DNA of 64,000 bases from Volvox africanus (GCA_030268105.1 BSDZ01000116.1:992001-1056000); one strand, 5' to 3'; shown: positions 44,101 through 57,304, counted from the stretch's first letter. Translations and numbers: made by a program. The notes: generated by a model not told the origin, from the sequence alone.

Positions 44101-47100
44101 ATCCTGCGTCTCTTCCACGCCGGCTACTTGCAGTCTCGTTTTTGGGGTTTTCTTCCCGCTCGTCTACTTCCCTCTCCCATCGTTTTGGTGGCTTTTCGTT
44201 CTGTCCGTCTTTCTCCTCCAGGACACAACCTGGGCCATCCCTAACATATTTTTTCCGACCCCTCTCCCGGTCTTTATTGTCATCATCCATGCTGTTCATG
44301 TGCGTTGCCTATTGAGGCTCCTCATGTTCCTTTCCTTCACTCGGTTGCTTGGATCTGCAGCGCGGCGGCGGCCCATCGGATCTGGAGCAGCGCGAGCGGG
44401 CCGACAATGGCGGTACAGGCGCCTCGGGCGGCCAGGGCGATTCGGTATACCTCAACTCTGAGGGCGTGGCCAAGCCGGTGGTTGTGAAGCGGTCCTGTAC
44501 TGAGGCCATGCTTAAGGTGCTACAGCACGAGTTGCGCAAAACCCACGCCAAGACGGCGCAACAACATGAATGGATCGAGGAGCTCACTTTGACAGAAATC
44601 GTGGGCAAGGGAGGCTTCGGAGTGGTGTACAAGGGGACGTTCAAAGGCAGCGTGGCAGCAGTCAAGGTGCGCCTTGGGGCCGGAGAAAACGAGGGCGGAG
44701 GCTAAATCGGAAATCCCACACGCTTATTAGGGAAGTAAGAAAGGGCGATGCCAGAGCTACGCTGCAAACTGCAATGCTGACGCACTATTGCCAGGGTAAC
44801 CACTGGGAGGGTCAAATGATTAAGTTTCAGAGCTTTGTGACAAGATACGACTGTGATGGTTTCGTTGCTAAGGAAACTGGTTAATACTCGTGCAAGTGAA
44901 AGGCACTGAGCAACCACATCAAGCGAGATCGGAATGGGGTTTCCTTAAGATCATGTATTAGAGGGGGCGGAGTGTGTTTGGAACCCATGTGATAGGGTTA
45001 TGGGCTCGTTGGCGATGAATCGATGCATAAAGGCGATTAGAAGCACACAGCATTTCCAAGCCTCTATGTGGGTACGTGAGCCGGGGACCTGGTAGGCTGG
45101 CGGGAAGAGGGGTGGAAAGGGGTAGCGCGGCTATGGTGGTCCCATAGTAGTCCCTTATTATGAATGGCTGGAGGCGGCATTACAGAAAGTTCCTATAGTC
45201 ATAGTCATAGTTGGGCACCGTGGCTTAGGTGAGAAGATAAAGGATTGAAAAAAAGAGGTGTGCAATCGACGGGAGAGAGGCCGTCCGGGATCCCAGGCAT
45301 GAACAGCACCTCCGTTTGGTACTGTCCTTGCTTACTGTCCTTGCATGGTGTCAAAAGCCCATTCGGTCATAGGAAGTTTTTGTTTTATAAGCCGGGAAGA
45401 AAGCCCACGGACTGCGCAGGTCGTATATGCCCTAAATGCGTTCTATACCTCCCTCGTAGTTTGGCCAAGCGTATGGACTTTTAGCGACTGTGTCTTAATG
45501 TGCCAGGATACCCTATGAAGGGGGTTGGCATTGTCCGGGAAGAATACGTATGAATACAGGCTGAGGCCCTACCGGAGGGAGGGCGAAGGGAGAGGGCAGC
45601 CCCTAGAAGGGTTAAGCATCGTTTCCAGATTGGCAGTTGTATTGAATCTGGGGTGTTTAGGGTGAGGACTCCCTTAAGGTCGTAAAGCTTCACCTTTTTA
45701 GGGGTTCCATCTCGTGAGTGCTGCATTCCAAGAGTTCTTAGTTGGCCAGTCGGTCGGGTGGAATATCGTTTCTAATTAGGACATGTAGGATTGTGCAAGG
45801 AACTGTGACGGTTATGTTTGGGGTCCCGGCCGCACCCCGAGTTCAGGGGGATGGGCGTCTGCATATGTTTCAGGCGGTTTGAGTTTGGGCCAAAGAAGGG
45901 TTTGATTCACCCAAAATGGGTATGAGGGAACCTGGGGGGTATCAACTTGTCCCGTTCTCCTTGACCCTCTGTTTGCGCTTTTGGGGACGGTGGAATGTTT
46001 TCCACCAGTGTCGTGTCCTTTCTTTTGCGCCCCAGCTTCCTTTTTGCCATTTCTGTGACATCCAATTTCTTCCGATCCATCTGCAGCGGCAGATGTTCGT
46101 CTGGACCAAACTCCGGGTCCTTTGTGCGAAGGTTTTGCCCTTCAACTGACCTTTTGTCGTAGAAGACCCTGATTTGACACATATTTATAAGTTCTACATC
46201 GCGTGCCCCGGCTTCAGCACGCAACTGTTTTATGACTGTGCCTTGTCTTCCTTCTGTGCCGGCCACTCGACCTTCATGGATTACCCCTCCCCCCTGCAGG
46301 TAATGTACGCGCGACAGCACGAGCGCCAGGCCATGAAGGACGCTCTGGAGATGGCAGTGCTCACTACGGTGAGTCCTCGAAACGGGGCCGGCATCGCGTA
46401 CGAAAAGAAACTCAAAATGCAGTTATTGTATTCGGGTCGGAGGGCTTTGGGGTTTGCTGGAGTGTTAAAAAATATGTAAGTTAAGAAATAATGTTGTCTA
46501 TTAGGGTTTTATTCGAAAGCCCTAAGTATTCGAAAATTAAAAAGGAAATAGCAACTTTTTGCGGGCTCGTAAGTAGTTGGGTAGGTTACGCAAGGAGGAA
46601 GGGGCAAGGTATTGCCTCATTGGAGGTGGTTTGTTGCCCGCCTCTTTGTATGCTTTGTTGTTTTAAGGTCTGTGTTTTAAGGCATAAGTGTGGATTGAAA
46701 GGTATGGGTATGGTCAGCGGAGTTGCAGATAGTCTCTGGTTTTGTACATTTCACATTTTCATCTTGCATTGAGCATTCTTATCTTTTCGTCGTCCGTGGA
46801 TTCCTGTGCCTGGTTCCTTGTGTTCTAGCTCTGCCTTTGTTTCTGCCTTTCTGCTACTCTGGAGTTATACGCTTACCTCCACTATCCAATCCAAGCTTAT
46901 TGTATGAAAAAACCCTTCCAACTCTACCACCTCCCAAACCCCACCCAACACTCCCAGGTGAGCCACCCGCATATCATCCAGGTGTTCAACTGCTTCACGG
47001 ATATGGTGGAGGACGCCAGCGGAACGAACACGCCTTCACCTACTGAGGGACGCATCAACGTCAGGTGGGACTTGGGGGCAAATTGCTGTGCTGTGTTGTG

Positions 47101-50100
47101 TGTGTATGTATGTGGTGATGTGTGGTGATGTGACAAGTGAACTGTTAGGGCTGCTCGGGGATTTTGTATGGGCATATGGAGTTAAATGAGGTTATCGATT
47201 GCGCAAATCTTCTTTGCTTCGTAACCTCCTCGTGCGTGTCCCCTTACCAAAAAATGGTTTTGAGCCAAGGCAGTTCAAAACCATCTTTTAATTGCCAACT
47301 CACTCTCCTTAGTCCCACCCGCTTCTCTTCTTCCCTATTTAGATTTCCTAATTTTGTAATTCTTTTATTGCAAGGGTGGGGGATGGAAAGTGCGAGAGAT
47401 AAACATATGCTCATAAAAAGTGTTTTGAATGAGAGTTTCAAAATGTTAAAAAATTTCAAATTTTTGGCGAATTCGCGCCCCTCTGCTCTCCCCCTCCCCC
47501 GTACCCGCAGGTTCCGTGGCCTCCAGCCGGATGAGGACCGCAGCCTGGCCACTTGCAACATCCTGGTCATGGAGTATTGCGACAAGGTGGGGGCTGCAAC
47601 TGATGAAGATATAATATGCGAAAGACTTGGATTCCCGAAGAGCGTAAAAACCTTCCCGTAACACGAAAGGGTTTAACCGATGATTCACCGGGGGGACCTA
47701 CCCCCGGTAGAGTTCAGCGGCACCTCTTTGTGTAGGAAATTGTGAGAGTGAACAAGGACCTTAAAAAAATCGGACAATGCTCACCTTGCAGCCAAAGATA
47801 TCTCTTCTCGGTATCGCTTGCCCGATTTAGAGCTTAGTTTGGAAGGGTTCATTGTATAGCAGACTGCTGGGAGGCGTATATGGCCCCTCATTCGCATGGC
47901 GCCATCGTCGGGCGGCACGTTGTTGGTGACAGCTGTGGGGTTGGCGGCGTGCGGCTGTGGAAGATAGTGTGGGTTCGATTTAAAATGGGATGTGGAGGGC
48001 TAAAGGAGGCGGCTAGCGAAAGATAACACAGACCACAGCATTGGCGCATTGGGCTTTTGGAGTCATTTGGGCACATGACAATTCAGGGTTTCATCGCTAG
48101 CGTGAAGTTGCCCCGTTGCGTCCTTCTTTTTCTCCTTCCTGCATCACTTCCGCTTATTCTTGTTCGTCTTCTCCGCCCACTCAATGGGCGTTTCTCCGCC
48201 CTTAAGTTGTTTGCTTTTCTTTGCGTTCTTGCGTTCACACACCCATTTCCCCTCCCCCTTCCACCTGATGCTCTCATCCTGCAGGCCTCCCTTCGCCACG
48301 CCATGAAGAAAGGCGTGTTCCACAAGCGACTGGGCAATACGAGCGTGGCAGTGGACCTGTGTGCTATCGTGCAGGTGCTCATCGAGGTGGCCCAGGCCAT
48401 TCAGCACCTGCACTCACTCAAGCTCATACACTGCGATATCAAGGTAGGCAGACGGCCCCGGGAAAGGGGCCGGGGCAGGGAGGATGATATTTTTTTACGA
48501 AATATGAATACGAATGATAGTACGAATCACAGCTGTACCGATCTGTACTAACTGTCCTAGCATTATGATCGGATGATGTAAATCATGACCGCAGCATTTT
48601 TATAATCAATGCGCTATTTTATATAAACGTCGGATCAGATCTCAAGCATATCTAGAGAGCCCTTTAAGCCGTCGGACCAGCCTGGTTTTTTGACGTGAAA
48701 TAAATTGAGTAGAGGTACGAGTATTGGTATCCTCGCCTGTACGTTACCCCGACCCCTCTCGAGGAACACCCACCCAGTTTATTACGTCTCCCCTCTCCCT
48801 CTTCTCCATCCCTTCTCTCTCCCCTCCCTCCCATCCGACCTTCACGGTTTGTCCTCGCACCTTCCTTATCAGCACCAGCTGGTTCGTTTCATTTGCCTTT
48901 CTCCCTCTCTATTCCTTCCCTCCCTCTTCCTTCCCCTTTCTTGCGCTATTCAGCCCGAGAACGTGCTGTTGAAGTCGGATGGCTCAAAACCTATCGGTTT
49001 TATCACCAAGCTCTCTGACTTCGGACTAGCCAAGTTGCTGAGGGAGAACTACTACATCGTCAACCGCTCGGGATCAGGGACCGTCACGCACCTGGCACCC
49101 GAGCTGTTCCAGGTGCAGAAGTGACGGAATCGATTGGAAAGGTCTTCAGACGCGACAGCCTGACTTGTCGATGCTTTGGCCAAACGACAGGGAAATTACC
49201 TTTACATGGGCCTCCTAGCCCGTGTAAACGTACTTTCCCTGTGTTTCCAAACCCCAAACCAAGTCCTGTGCGACCCCGGCTTGTAGCGATCGATCCTATG
49301 GGCTAGGGCAAAACATTTCTTCGACTTGATTTTTTGACTATGGTACAATTTTCTACCCGTGCCCGATTGTTCTCACTATGTTCATGATGTAGTTACTCAT
49401 CCATCTCTCCCCGTCCGCCTTAAACCATCCATCTGTCCAAATGTAGGTGGGATCCAAACTGACGACGAGTGTCGACACGTTCAGCTTTGGTGAGTGATTA
49501 TTGCGTAGTGGTCTCTGGAAACGGGAAACGGGAAGCGGGAAAGAGGGAGCCTGACTGTATATGTGCATTTGCGCCGATGCGCTGAACGGTCCAAGGGCTG
49601 ATGCGATAACAACGATGAATGCATTGTGCGATGTCTGTTTGCGTGTCTGATATTGTGACTTGGGAAATGGAACTCTCGAAGCCCTCATGGGCCGATGTCG
49701 TATCTGTATCTGTATCTGTATCTGTATGCCGTATCTGTATCGATGTGAGGACTCGCGGCTCCGCACTCCACCGGTGGTGAGTGTGGAGCCGTGAGTTGGT
49801 AAAAGCTGTGCGAAGGCAAGCGGTTCGTATCAGCGGCCTCTTGAGAGCGAGCAAGGTATATCTCTCTCTCTCTATGTATATATACTCTCTCTATATATAC
49901 TCTCTCTATATATATATGTATTGTAATAAGTACGCACTTATGTACACCCCGAACCACCAAAAAACCATCGCCGCCGCCCCTTCAACCCCCATTCCGTCAT
50001 TCTTTTCAGTCTGCAAAGCTCCACAATGCAAATGGTATCTTTCTGCGCAATTCCCGGTCCCCGTCTTTGTGCTGTGTTTTGTGTCCCGACTGCCTCAGGC

Positions 50101-51074
50101 ATCATGATGTGGGAGCTGTACACGGGCCAACGGGCGTACGGTGGCCTTGGGCGCGATGCTATCATTGACAGGTGCAAATGGGGCGTATGCATTGCTGCAA
50201 CTTGTTTTAATTTGGGCTAACGTTTCCTATCAAGCTGTAGAAGCGGTGAAGTCCCTCGCAAGACCCGCGCATTCAGCACACGCTCGCGGTTACTCGCTCG
50301 CCCTGCTACTGTGCATCGTGATGTATAAACCTTATGTATCTTTCCCGTTACCACTGCCATTACCGCGCTCTGTTTATGGGCTTACAAACTTACGGCCATC
50401 TTAATTGAGCTCCACCCGCCATTTAGACATTGTCAAGGATGTGGCTGGCATGGGTTTTCACCTGCTCGTGACGCCAGTCGGCCTTTCCTCCCCTTCCTCA
50501 CTGCCTCTTGGAGGACGTCATCGGCCATTCAGATGTTTCTATTTTTAAAGACTTGGTTACTTGCTCTTATTGCATTCGTATGCGTATCTCCTTCCTCCCC
50601 TTCCTCACTGCGTCTGGCAGGGTATATAAAAAGAAGGCGCGGCCCATCTTTCCTCTGGGCGTCCCTCAGCAGTACGCAGCCTTAGCTAAGGCCTGCTGGG
50701 ACAACGATCCTGCCGCCCGGCCGCCCTTCACCCTGGTGCTGCTGCGCCTGTCGGAGATGCTAGCTTCCTTCACATCTGCATCCGCACAGGCGCAGCAGCA
50801 GCAGCAACAACAACAACAACAGGGTGTGGCCGCTGCTGCAGCTGCAGCCGTGGCTGGAGGTGGCGGCGGCCCTGCCGCAGCTGCGCTGCCACCGGCGGCG
50901 CCGGCCGCAGCTGCGGGTGTTGGCGGCGCCACCGGCAGTACGCCACAGCAGACTCCCGTACCGAGCGCGGGGTTGCCGGCGGCCGGATCCGCGGTGACGG
51001 CGGTGCCGTCAGCGGCACCGCCGGGGAGTGGAGGCGCGGCGGCGGCGGCTGTACCAGCGAGCCATGTGGCATGA
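41197..51074 (+). CDS. GAF-domain protein kinase (TKL-like), complete 13-exon gene
   Basis: Exons: 41197-41592, 41698-41804, 41997-42308, 43033-43687, 44361-44666, 46300-46368, 46958-47064, 47511-47586, 48285-48443, 48954-49112, 49447-49489, 50099-50171, 50621-51074. Every junction is GT-AG and phase is kept throughout, giving 971 residues. The start MGCLCFG fits N-myristoylation at Gly2 with palmitoylation at Cys3/Cys5, so membrane attachment is likely. A Pro/Ala-rich linker leads to one or two GAF-like modules (about 133-480). The kinase domain follows: P-loop GKGGFGVVYKG (572-582), VAAVK lysine 592, hinge MEYCDK, catalytic HCDIKPEN (725-732, Cys replacing the usual Arg), DFG 751-753, APE 777-779 and CWDNDPAARPPF. 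The tail is Gln/Ala/Gly-rich. All core catalytic residues are present, so activity is likely. GAF modules usually bind small ligands, but the ligand here is unknown. Confidence 0.92.
49690..49920 (+). repeat. CTGTAT and TCTA/TATA microsatellites in intron 11 of the GAF kinase
   Basis: CTGTATCTGTATC units occupy about 49694-49742. TCTCTC and TATATA runs occupy about 49858-49919. Both lie between the 49447-49489 and 50099-50171 exons. Confidence 0.85.
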
Positions 51075-51498
51075 GAGTGGACGGGAACACTCCGCCCTAG
51101 CAGCCGAGCTGACGGCTTTTGCACACGGCATTTGAAAGACGGGGAGGCCGCACATTGGGGACGGTGACCTGCGGATAGGTTGCTGCATGTGAGGCCACAC
51201 ATTGCCCCGCAGAGGGAAGAGAGCCTGAAGCGCTTTTCGTCGCCTCCACCGCTGCTGTGTTCTCCCAGTTTCTGGCGATGTTTTCAAGCCTGCATCATGT
51301 CTTGGCCTTCTGACACCCATCCGCAGCTTTGAAGTTACTGCCTCAGCTGTGGAAGGAGCAAAGTGCACTATAGCGTAATACATCACATTTTCCTTATTAT
51401 GGTGCAGCTGGCTTGCTAAACCAAGCTCTGCTAGTTGCTGTCCTTGGAGAGATCAACGCTCGTCGTGAACGAAACGATCCGGGCGCGCAGGGGGATTG

Positions 51499-51503
51499 TG
51501 TAA
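51499..51503 (+). terminator. Candidate TGTAA poly(A) signal of the GAF kinase gene
   Basis: TGTAA is the standard green-algal polyadenylation signal. This is the first one I see after the stop codon at 51074, implying a 3' UTR of about 440 bases. Confidence 0.5.
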
Positions 51504-54500
51504 ATCGGATGTGCTAGGTGGTGCAAATCCGATGCCTCTGCTGGCTGAGCTGTGAACCCTGGCCTGCTCAGCCGTTGCAGCAGGTGGGCAGCAGAGCTAC
51601 GCTGAACTGGTTGTTATGGAACAAGGACAGGCTGCAGGTTTGTTTCCTCAGATACCGGCCGCAGAGTTCAAGATGTCACTGGACGCGGTACTTGAAGGGG
51701 CGGCGCAGACGGGCGAGGATTTTGAAGTGTCGTCAGGATCAGCTGCGCGAAGCCTTTGGCGAAGTTTAAATCTCGTCATGGAGATTTAAATCTCATTTGT
51801 TGTTCAACGCGTATGACTGTCCTTCGTACATACATGTCATTCGGACGGAGGGATTGGCGTTGGAGTTCGTGTCCATTTTTGCTCTTCTGCTGAACGCGCT
51901 CATGTGCCTGATGATTTGGGCTCGGCACGTTGCCAAAGCTCGGATATGCGGACATGCGGTGCCCGCCTGGTCCAGGACGCATAGGGCGCATCTTGGGGTG
52001 CAAAAATCTATTTAGGAAAGCCCTTGCAAGTACAGGGTCGTTTGCGGTTTTAAGGCAAGTCATATTCAGCTCGCTCGTTTGTGCCTGAGTGAGAGAGCTC
52101 TAGCTCGCTGGGCCTTATATGTGCAGCATCTCCCGCCGGACCACCATGCATTTCGGGTGGCTGTGTCGGAAACTGTTCACCTTCCAGGCCATGAAAAGTG
52201 AATTATTGGAGATCTCTTCAGGAAGCTGTTAGTCTGGGCCCACTAGCGCGGTTATTGATTAGACGTGTTATCGAAGGGAGAGATGGAAATGGATTGTACG
52301 TACGAGCCCGGGCAGGCACAGCGAAGTGACGCAGGATGGACTTTGACACGCTGAAGAATAAAACAGGTGCTGGTGACGGAGCTGTACGTGGGGGCTTCAT
52401 CTTTACTATCCCGACTTGGGTTAGGCTTGAGGTAGAGTCCACGGCCCTTTGCAGCCTACCGCCTGGGAGACGATCGAGACACACCATGGCTTGCGGTGGA
52501 TGCAGGCAGGCGCAAAGTCGTGCGGCCCGGCCCGCCCTTGCTGTTACAACAAAATGTTATTAGCTAAAGGGTGGCCGTTTGGGGGGCATGCGGCTCGTGT
52601 TGCATCGAGCGGGAACGTGACAGGGAGACGGAGCAGACGCACAAGGGGAAGAGGCAATGGAGGGGTATTACATTTCTGTCACCAACTCCCTATCCCTGCT
52701 GTAAGTAGCTGACGCATATGCGTTGTGATGCGTTGTTTTGTTGACCTTCCTTGTTGCTAGCTATAAGGACAACGGGGGGTACATCAGAGAGTCAGATGAC
52801 GGGGCTCTCCAGCTCTCCTAGTTCTCGGGGGTCCGTGGACACTGGGGAATCTGGGTCGGCGCGGCACGGGAGGCTTTAATTTGGGGGAACTGGCTGGCAG
52901 TTGCGGTGATGGGGGCCCGACGCACACGCAGCAGGTCCATATCAGTGAAATTGGTTGCATACACCCGCCAACGTCGAGCAGTGAGAACGGCTGGCTCCGT
53001 TCCTTTCCCTCCCAACCACCCAGGGTGGATATCGCAGTGCATGTAACTGGGGCGGGGTGGGGCGTGGAAAGATGCTCCTGTCCTGTGTGTGCATGTCATA
53101 TCTGCGGTATGACAAACGAAGCAAATCCACCTCTTGTTGCGACTGTTGTTCCTGGCCTGGGTTTCTTTCCCTGCGTCGAGGTATAAGTAAGATGTCTTCG
53201 GGGGTTTTCCGAATCGCAGCGGGCCATATTATTGCAGAGCAGTACCAAGCGAGGGCGGAACTGGTCCACAGACCCAGCAGTAGTGGCCTCGCTCGAATAT
53301 TCCTCCGCTTAAATGTGCGTGCGAGTGTTTGGAACGGGCAGGGCGCAGGACAAGCCAACTCGACAGAGTGCGTCTTGTGTGCTTGTAAGTGATGTTTGCC
53401 AGGTGTGCTGCTCTGCACTGACCTGGGTCTTCATCCTCGGTTGTCCAAACATGCGCCTGCGTGCCTGTAGTGCGTGCGTTTTCACATTTTTGACGTTTCT
53501 CTTATCCTTAAGGCCTATATGCGGCATCTGGGGTGTGTCCGGGTGCATGATATGGTGTGCTGCAACCTCTGTTCAAGTGCCTTTGATCGTGAAGCCTCAC
53601 CCTTCTGCGTGGCACTGTCTACATATTCAGATGGGGGCGAGATTACTGCTTCTTCTCTCCGTCCATACTCGCCATTCAGTGGCGCAACGCCGCGCAGGGG
53701 TTGGGGTTCATTGTTGATGTACGCAGCCTTCTCACCGCATGCGCAATTCATCGATCCAACAGCGTGGCTCATCGCAAAACCTGAAGGGCAGGTGGACGGG
53801 AGAGCATTAAGCAAGGGACCTGCAGTCCAAATCCACAGCGTGGCTAAGTACGTCCTTTTGCAGTAGTCTAGGTGAACGAAGGGAAGGAGCGTGTTTTTTT
53901 CCGATTCCCTAGGTAGCAGTCCTCACCTTGGTCGGCCTGGCGGTCGCTACTAGCCCGAAGGTGGTGTAGGCCGAAGGTGAGACATGGGGACGCAGTCGAA
54001 TTGGGCCGTGCAGCTGCTGAACATGAACGCAACCCCCGAGCTATGTGTGCTTGTATGTGTTTGTGTAATACGGGCTACTTGGGGACGGTTGCTGTGGGGT
54101 ATAAGGTTGATAGTTGGACGATGGATGGGGATGTCAAAGGATTGGTTTGCCGAGACACTATGTCCATGAAAGTCGTCCGTGTGTTAACCAGGGCAGTCAG
54201 CGACACACAACGACTTGTGGGTCGTCTTCGTGCTTTTGCAATAATGAGTGGGAACGTTATGTGTTTGTTCGGAGGTTTGATCGGAGGAGGCAGAGGATAA
54301 GAGTCTGGGGATTGAGACTTGCTGGAATTTGGCAGCGCGTGCATACTACGTTGGCATTAGATGGGGGGGGAGCTTCGTAATGTGTGCCTGTATGTCTAGA
54401 CTATAGTTGACAGCAAATTGTAATCAACGAAACTGTATTGTGACAGCTGTGGCATCTGAGGGTTAGGAAAGGTTTTTGTTCTCATGATACAATTTTCTGA

Positions 54501-55380
54501 GTGAGGCTCCTTGGCCCACACACCCACCCTGCGGTACGGAGGGCCTACCGTTCATTTTGCCAAATCGCCCCAGGAAAGGCCGTTCATCATAATATGTATT
54601 AATTGTGATAATAATCCCAACAAATGCAGAGAGGAATCCTTGAGATTTGAGCTTCAGATGAATTTTGGCCAATCTGCCCAGAAAATACACAAAATAATAG
54701 CATGGTTATTTTGGCAAGAAATATGCTAATTACGTTAAAGAACAAATAAGCAAATTTACAAGTTGTTTTTAGCATTGGCAAAATCAGGGGTTTTCCTTAA
54801 GCACCTTCTAGCAAAAGAACAAATAATTGCGACTATTGCTCCAACCCAAAATGCAACTCTTGCATCACCTGATCCTTAAGTGTGGCTTTCATTTTTCCAT
54901 GGATCATAAGCAACCTGGTTTGGATATGCTTTCTCTAGTTGAACAAATCTGGTAGTTACATCAGAACTGATACTGGGCACTTAGTTTAGAGGAAGATAAC
55001 TGCCAAAGTATAATCCTAATAAAAGCAAACAAATAAGCAAACGTTAAACAACAAATGCCCGGACGTCAACCCTCAACTGTATGCCTGGACGCGCTTGTCA
55101 CCGTGAGCCACAGCCCTCAAATTTATCTATTAATACTGGTGAATCAATTTACGGCGTGCCAATTTGGTGTGCTTGTTCGGCCCAATACCAAGTTCCATTG
55201 CAAACTAGGCAGATCCTAACGTCCGGACACTTTGTTGCTCGCTGTCGGCAGCAGCAGCACCACCTGACCGGTGACATTTTCCCTGGGGGCATGCATTGAT
55301 CCAGCCTACCCATTGCCGTACGACAACCTTCGACAGGCCATAACTTGCGCCGTACAACTGCAAACGAAAATTGAAAAGCG
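51504..55380. other. Intergenic region without recognised genes
   Basis: Mixed composition with many short open frames on both strands, none with family resemblance or coherent splice pattern. From about 54480 to 55080 it becomes AT-rich and nearly frameless. Confidence 0.45.
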
Positions 55381-56339
55381 CTAACATTTCCAATCATGGG
55401 AAGTTTTCCGGGATTTTTTTCTACCCACTGCTTGGCATGTAATAAAAAGCAGGTATACATTTGAATGCATGACATCAGGAGATGTCAGGACACTTGTCCC
55501 CAGCCACTTGTCCCCAGACCTCAGCCGCCAATTATGAAGATGGTTGGGTGGGAGTGGAACATCTGGCGTATCCATCAGAATGCAGCGTCGAAGCCTTAAA
55601 GATATCCGTGATGGAGTTTGGTGCATGCACAGCAGTATCGTTTGGTAAAGCTTGCAATATATCGGGGCCGTGAAGCTAACCACATAGGCATCCGACTGAT
55701 GCAGCGTCCACACTGCACCTATGTACAACATGCATGGTGCGGCCGATGGGCATGCCTGCGCACCGATACTCCCTCTGCTGACCTGGCCCCCCCCCTTCTT
55801 TCCACCCTTGGTGCCTCGCCCCCCCACGATCAGCCCGCCCCATCCACTGCGAGCAGCAGTCCCCTCCCCTCCCCTTATTTCTTTCTCTTGCTGCGAGTTC
55901 TTGCCCCTGAATCCTGTGATCCACTCAGGGTCCCGTGCCCACACCACCCGTGTCTTCCTTCTCCCGGCTGCTGCCCTGAGGTCATCGTCCTCCTCCCGCT
56001 GCCTCTCTGACGGACGGCGTGGTGCACGTGCCGGTGCAGGCACACGCCCACCGAGCCAGCGGTCTTGCATTTCCGCTTTGGACTTGCATGCGCCTACGCC
56101 CACATCCCCTTTGCTCGGCCCATCCTTGGGCTCCTGATAGGATGGAGAAAAGGCATCAATCAATATAATATCAAAATTGTATGAAGAGGGCAAGATAACT
56201 GAAACTTGTAACACATGCACGCGCACTGCACGCACATTGGCCCTTAATTACGAGAGCATTATACCCTTACCTTGTCACCTGCTGGGACGTTCCCCTCGTC
56301 AATACGTCGGATAACTAGATAGGGCAGCCCCTTCCATGT
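55381..56339 (-). CDS. Weak gene candidate, basic low-complexity product
   Basis: A minus-strand frame after a CTATCAG acceptor at 56134 stays open to 55381. It begins EPKDGPSKGDVG, then KSKAEMQDRWLGG, a basic-acidic stretch (RPSERQREEDDDL) and RKTRVVWARDPEW. Right of it, 56271-56339 reads WKGLPYLVIRRIDEGNVPAG and DK before a GTAAGG donor. Both pieces are in phase 0 and can be joined. Immediately upstream that frame meets a stop (56343-56345), and a short R4 insertion lies at 56386-56493, so the gene may be disrupted. The true 3' end is unknown and much of the left part may be non-coding. I do not recognise the family. Confidence 0.3.
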
Positions 56340-56373
56340 CCTTCATCACTTGCTCCACCTCCACGTTAGACAA

Positions 56374-56505
56374 ACAACAACGGGGGTGCCCCGAAATACG
56401 AATGCCCCGAATGAGGGTGCCCCGAAATACCGGGGAAGGTAGGGACTGCCAGGTTAGTGGCCACGGGTGAAGCTGTACCCCCCTATCCCACACACAACAA
56501 CGGGG
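56374..56505 (+). mobile_element. Short 3'-coterminal insertion (family R4), copy 3, longest
   Basis: A 108-base insert (56386-56493) is flanked by ACAACAACGGGG at 56374-56385 and 56494-56505. It contains two GTGCCCCGAAATAC-type units, then ACCGGGGAAGGTAGGGACTG, CCAGGTTAGTGGCCACGGG and ends CCCCCTATCCCACAC. Copies at 8973 and 21395 are progressively shorter on the left and share the right end. Confidence 0.83.
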
Positions 56506-57304
56506 TAGGGAACTGAGGGATGGCACAGCCTCCCCCCCCGTATGCCTGAACCACCAGATGCATGTAGAGTACATGTGTATGTTGGACAGTGCCGTTGTGA
56601 CAGCCGCATGTCTATTGGTCCTCTGAGTTGCTGGCTGTAACTGATGTATTACAAAGGAAGACCTTACTAAGATAAGCTAGGATATGCGGTCGCGCAGTAT
56701 CCCTACGCCTGCCCGTAACCACTACCAGCGACTGGAGTCACGACCACTTCACCTGAGGTGTAAAGGCCCTCCTTATATTGCAGTCATGCGTATAACGTAT
56801 AGTCTCCCCATGAAGCCGTTTCACAACCGTCCCGTCGTCACATGTTTCGCGGTCCTGCAGTTAGACCATTGATAGGCGCTCAACCACCTCCGTTAGGACC
56901 ATTAATTTGTGGGGATTAGTTGCTTGACCTGCAGGGTCAACCGTTGACCAGTCTTGTCCTCCCTACGATACAACACTAGGATACAGAGGGGGCTTACTTC
57001 CAGTGAATTTTTCAGTAACCAGTTACTTTTTCGTAAACAAGAAATTAATATTTTGAACTTCAGAAGCAATAACCAGGAAAATTGGTCGGGACTTTGGATG
57101 CTTACTTGTAATGGATGGTATGATCCTGGGTGTACGATCCTGGGATGTGTACGGGTAAATAATGGTCCAAGACGAGCTATCATATGAAAACCTTCCAATG
57201 AGATAACATCCGTAGCTGGATTTAATAGAGTATAACAATTGTATTGAGGGGATTTCTAGATATTAGCCCTGGTTCAAGGCACCCCTCCCACTGCTGGGGC
57301 ACCG

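Noticed and set aside
51075..55380. Several 80-180 codon frames as genes downstream of the GAF kinase
   Set aside because: Frames on both strands overlap heavily, with no domain and no consistent exon structure.
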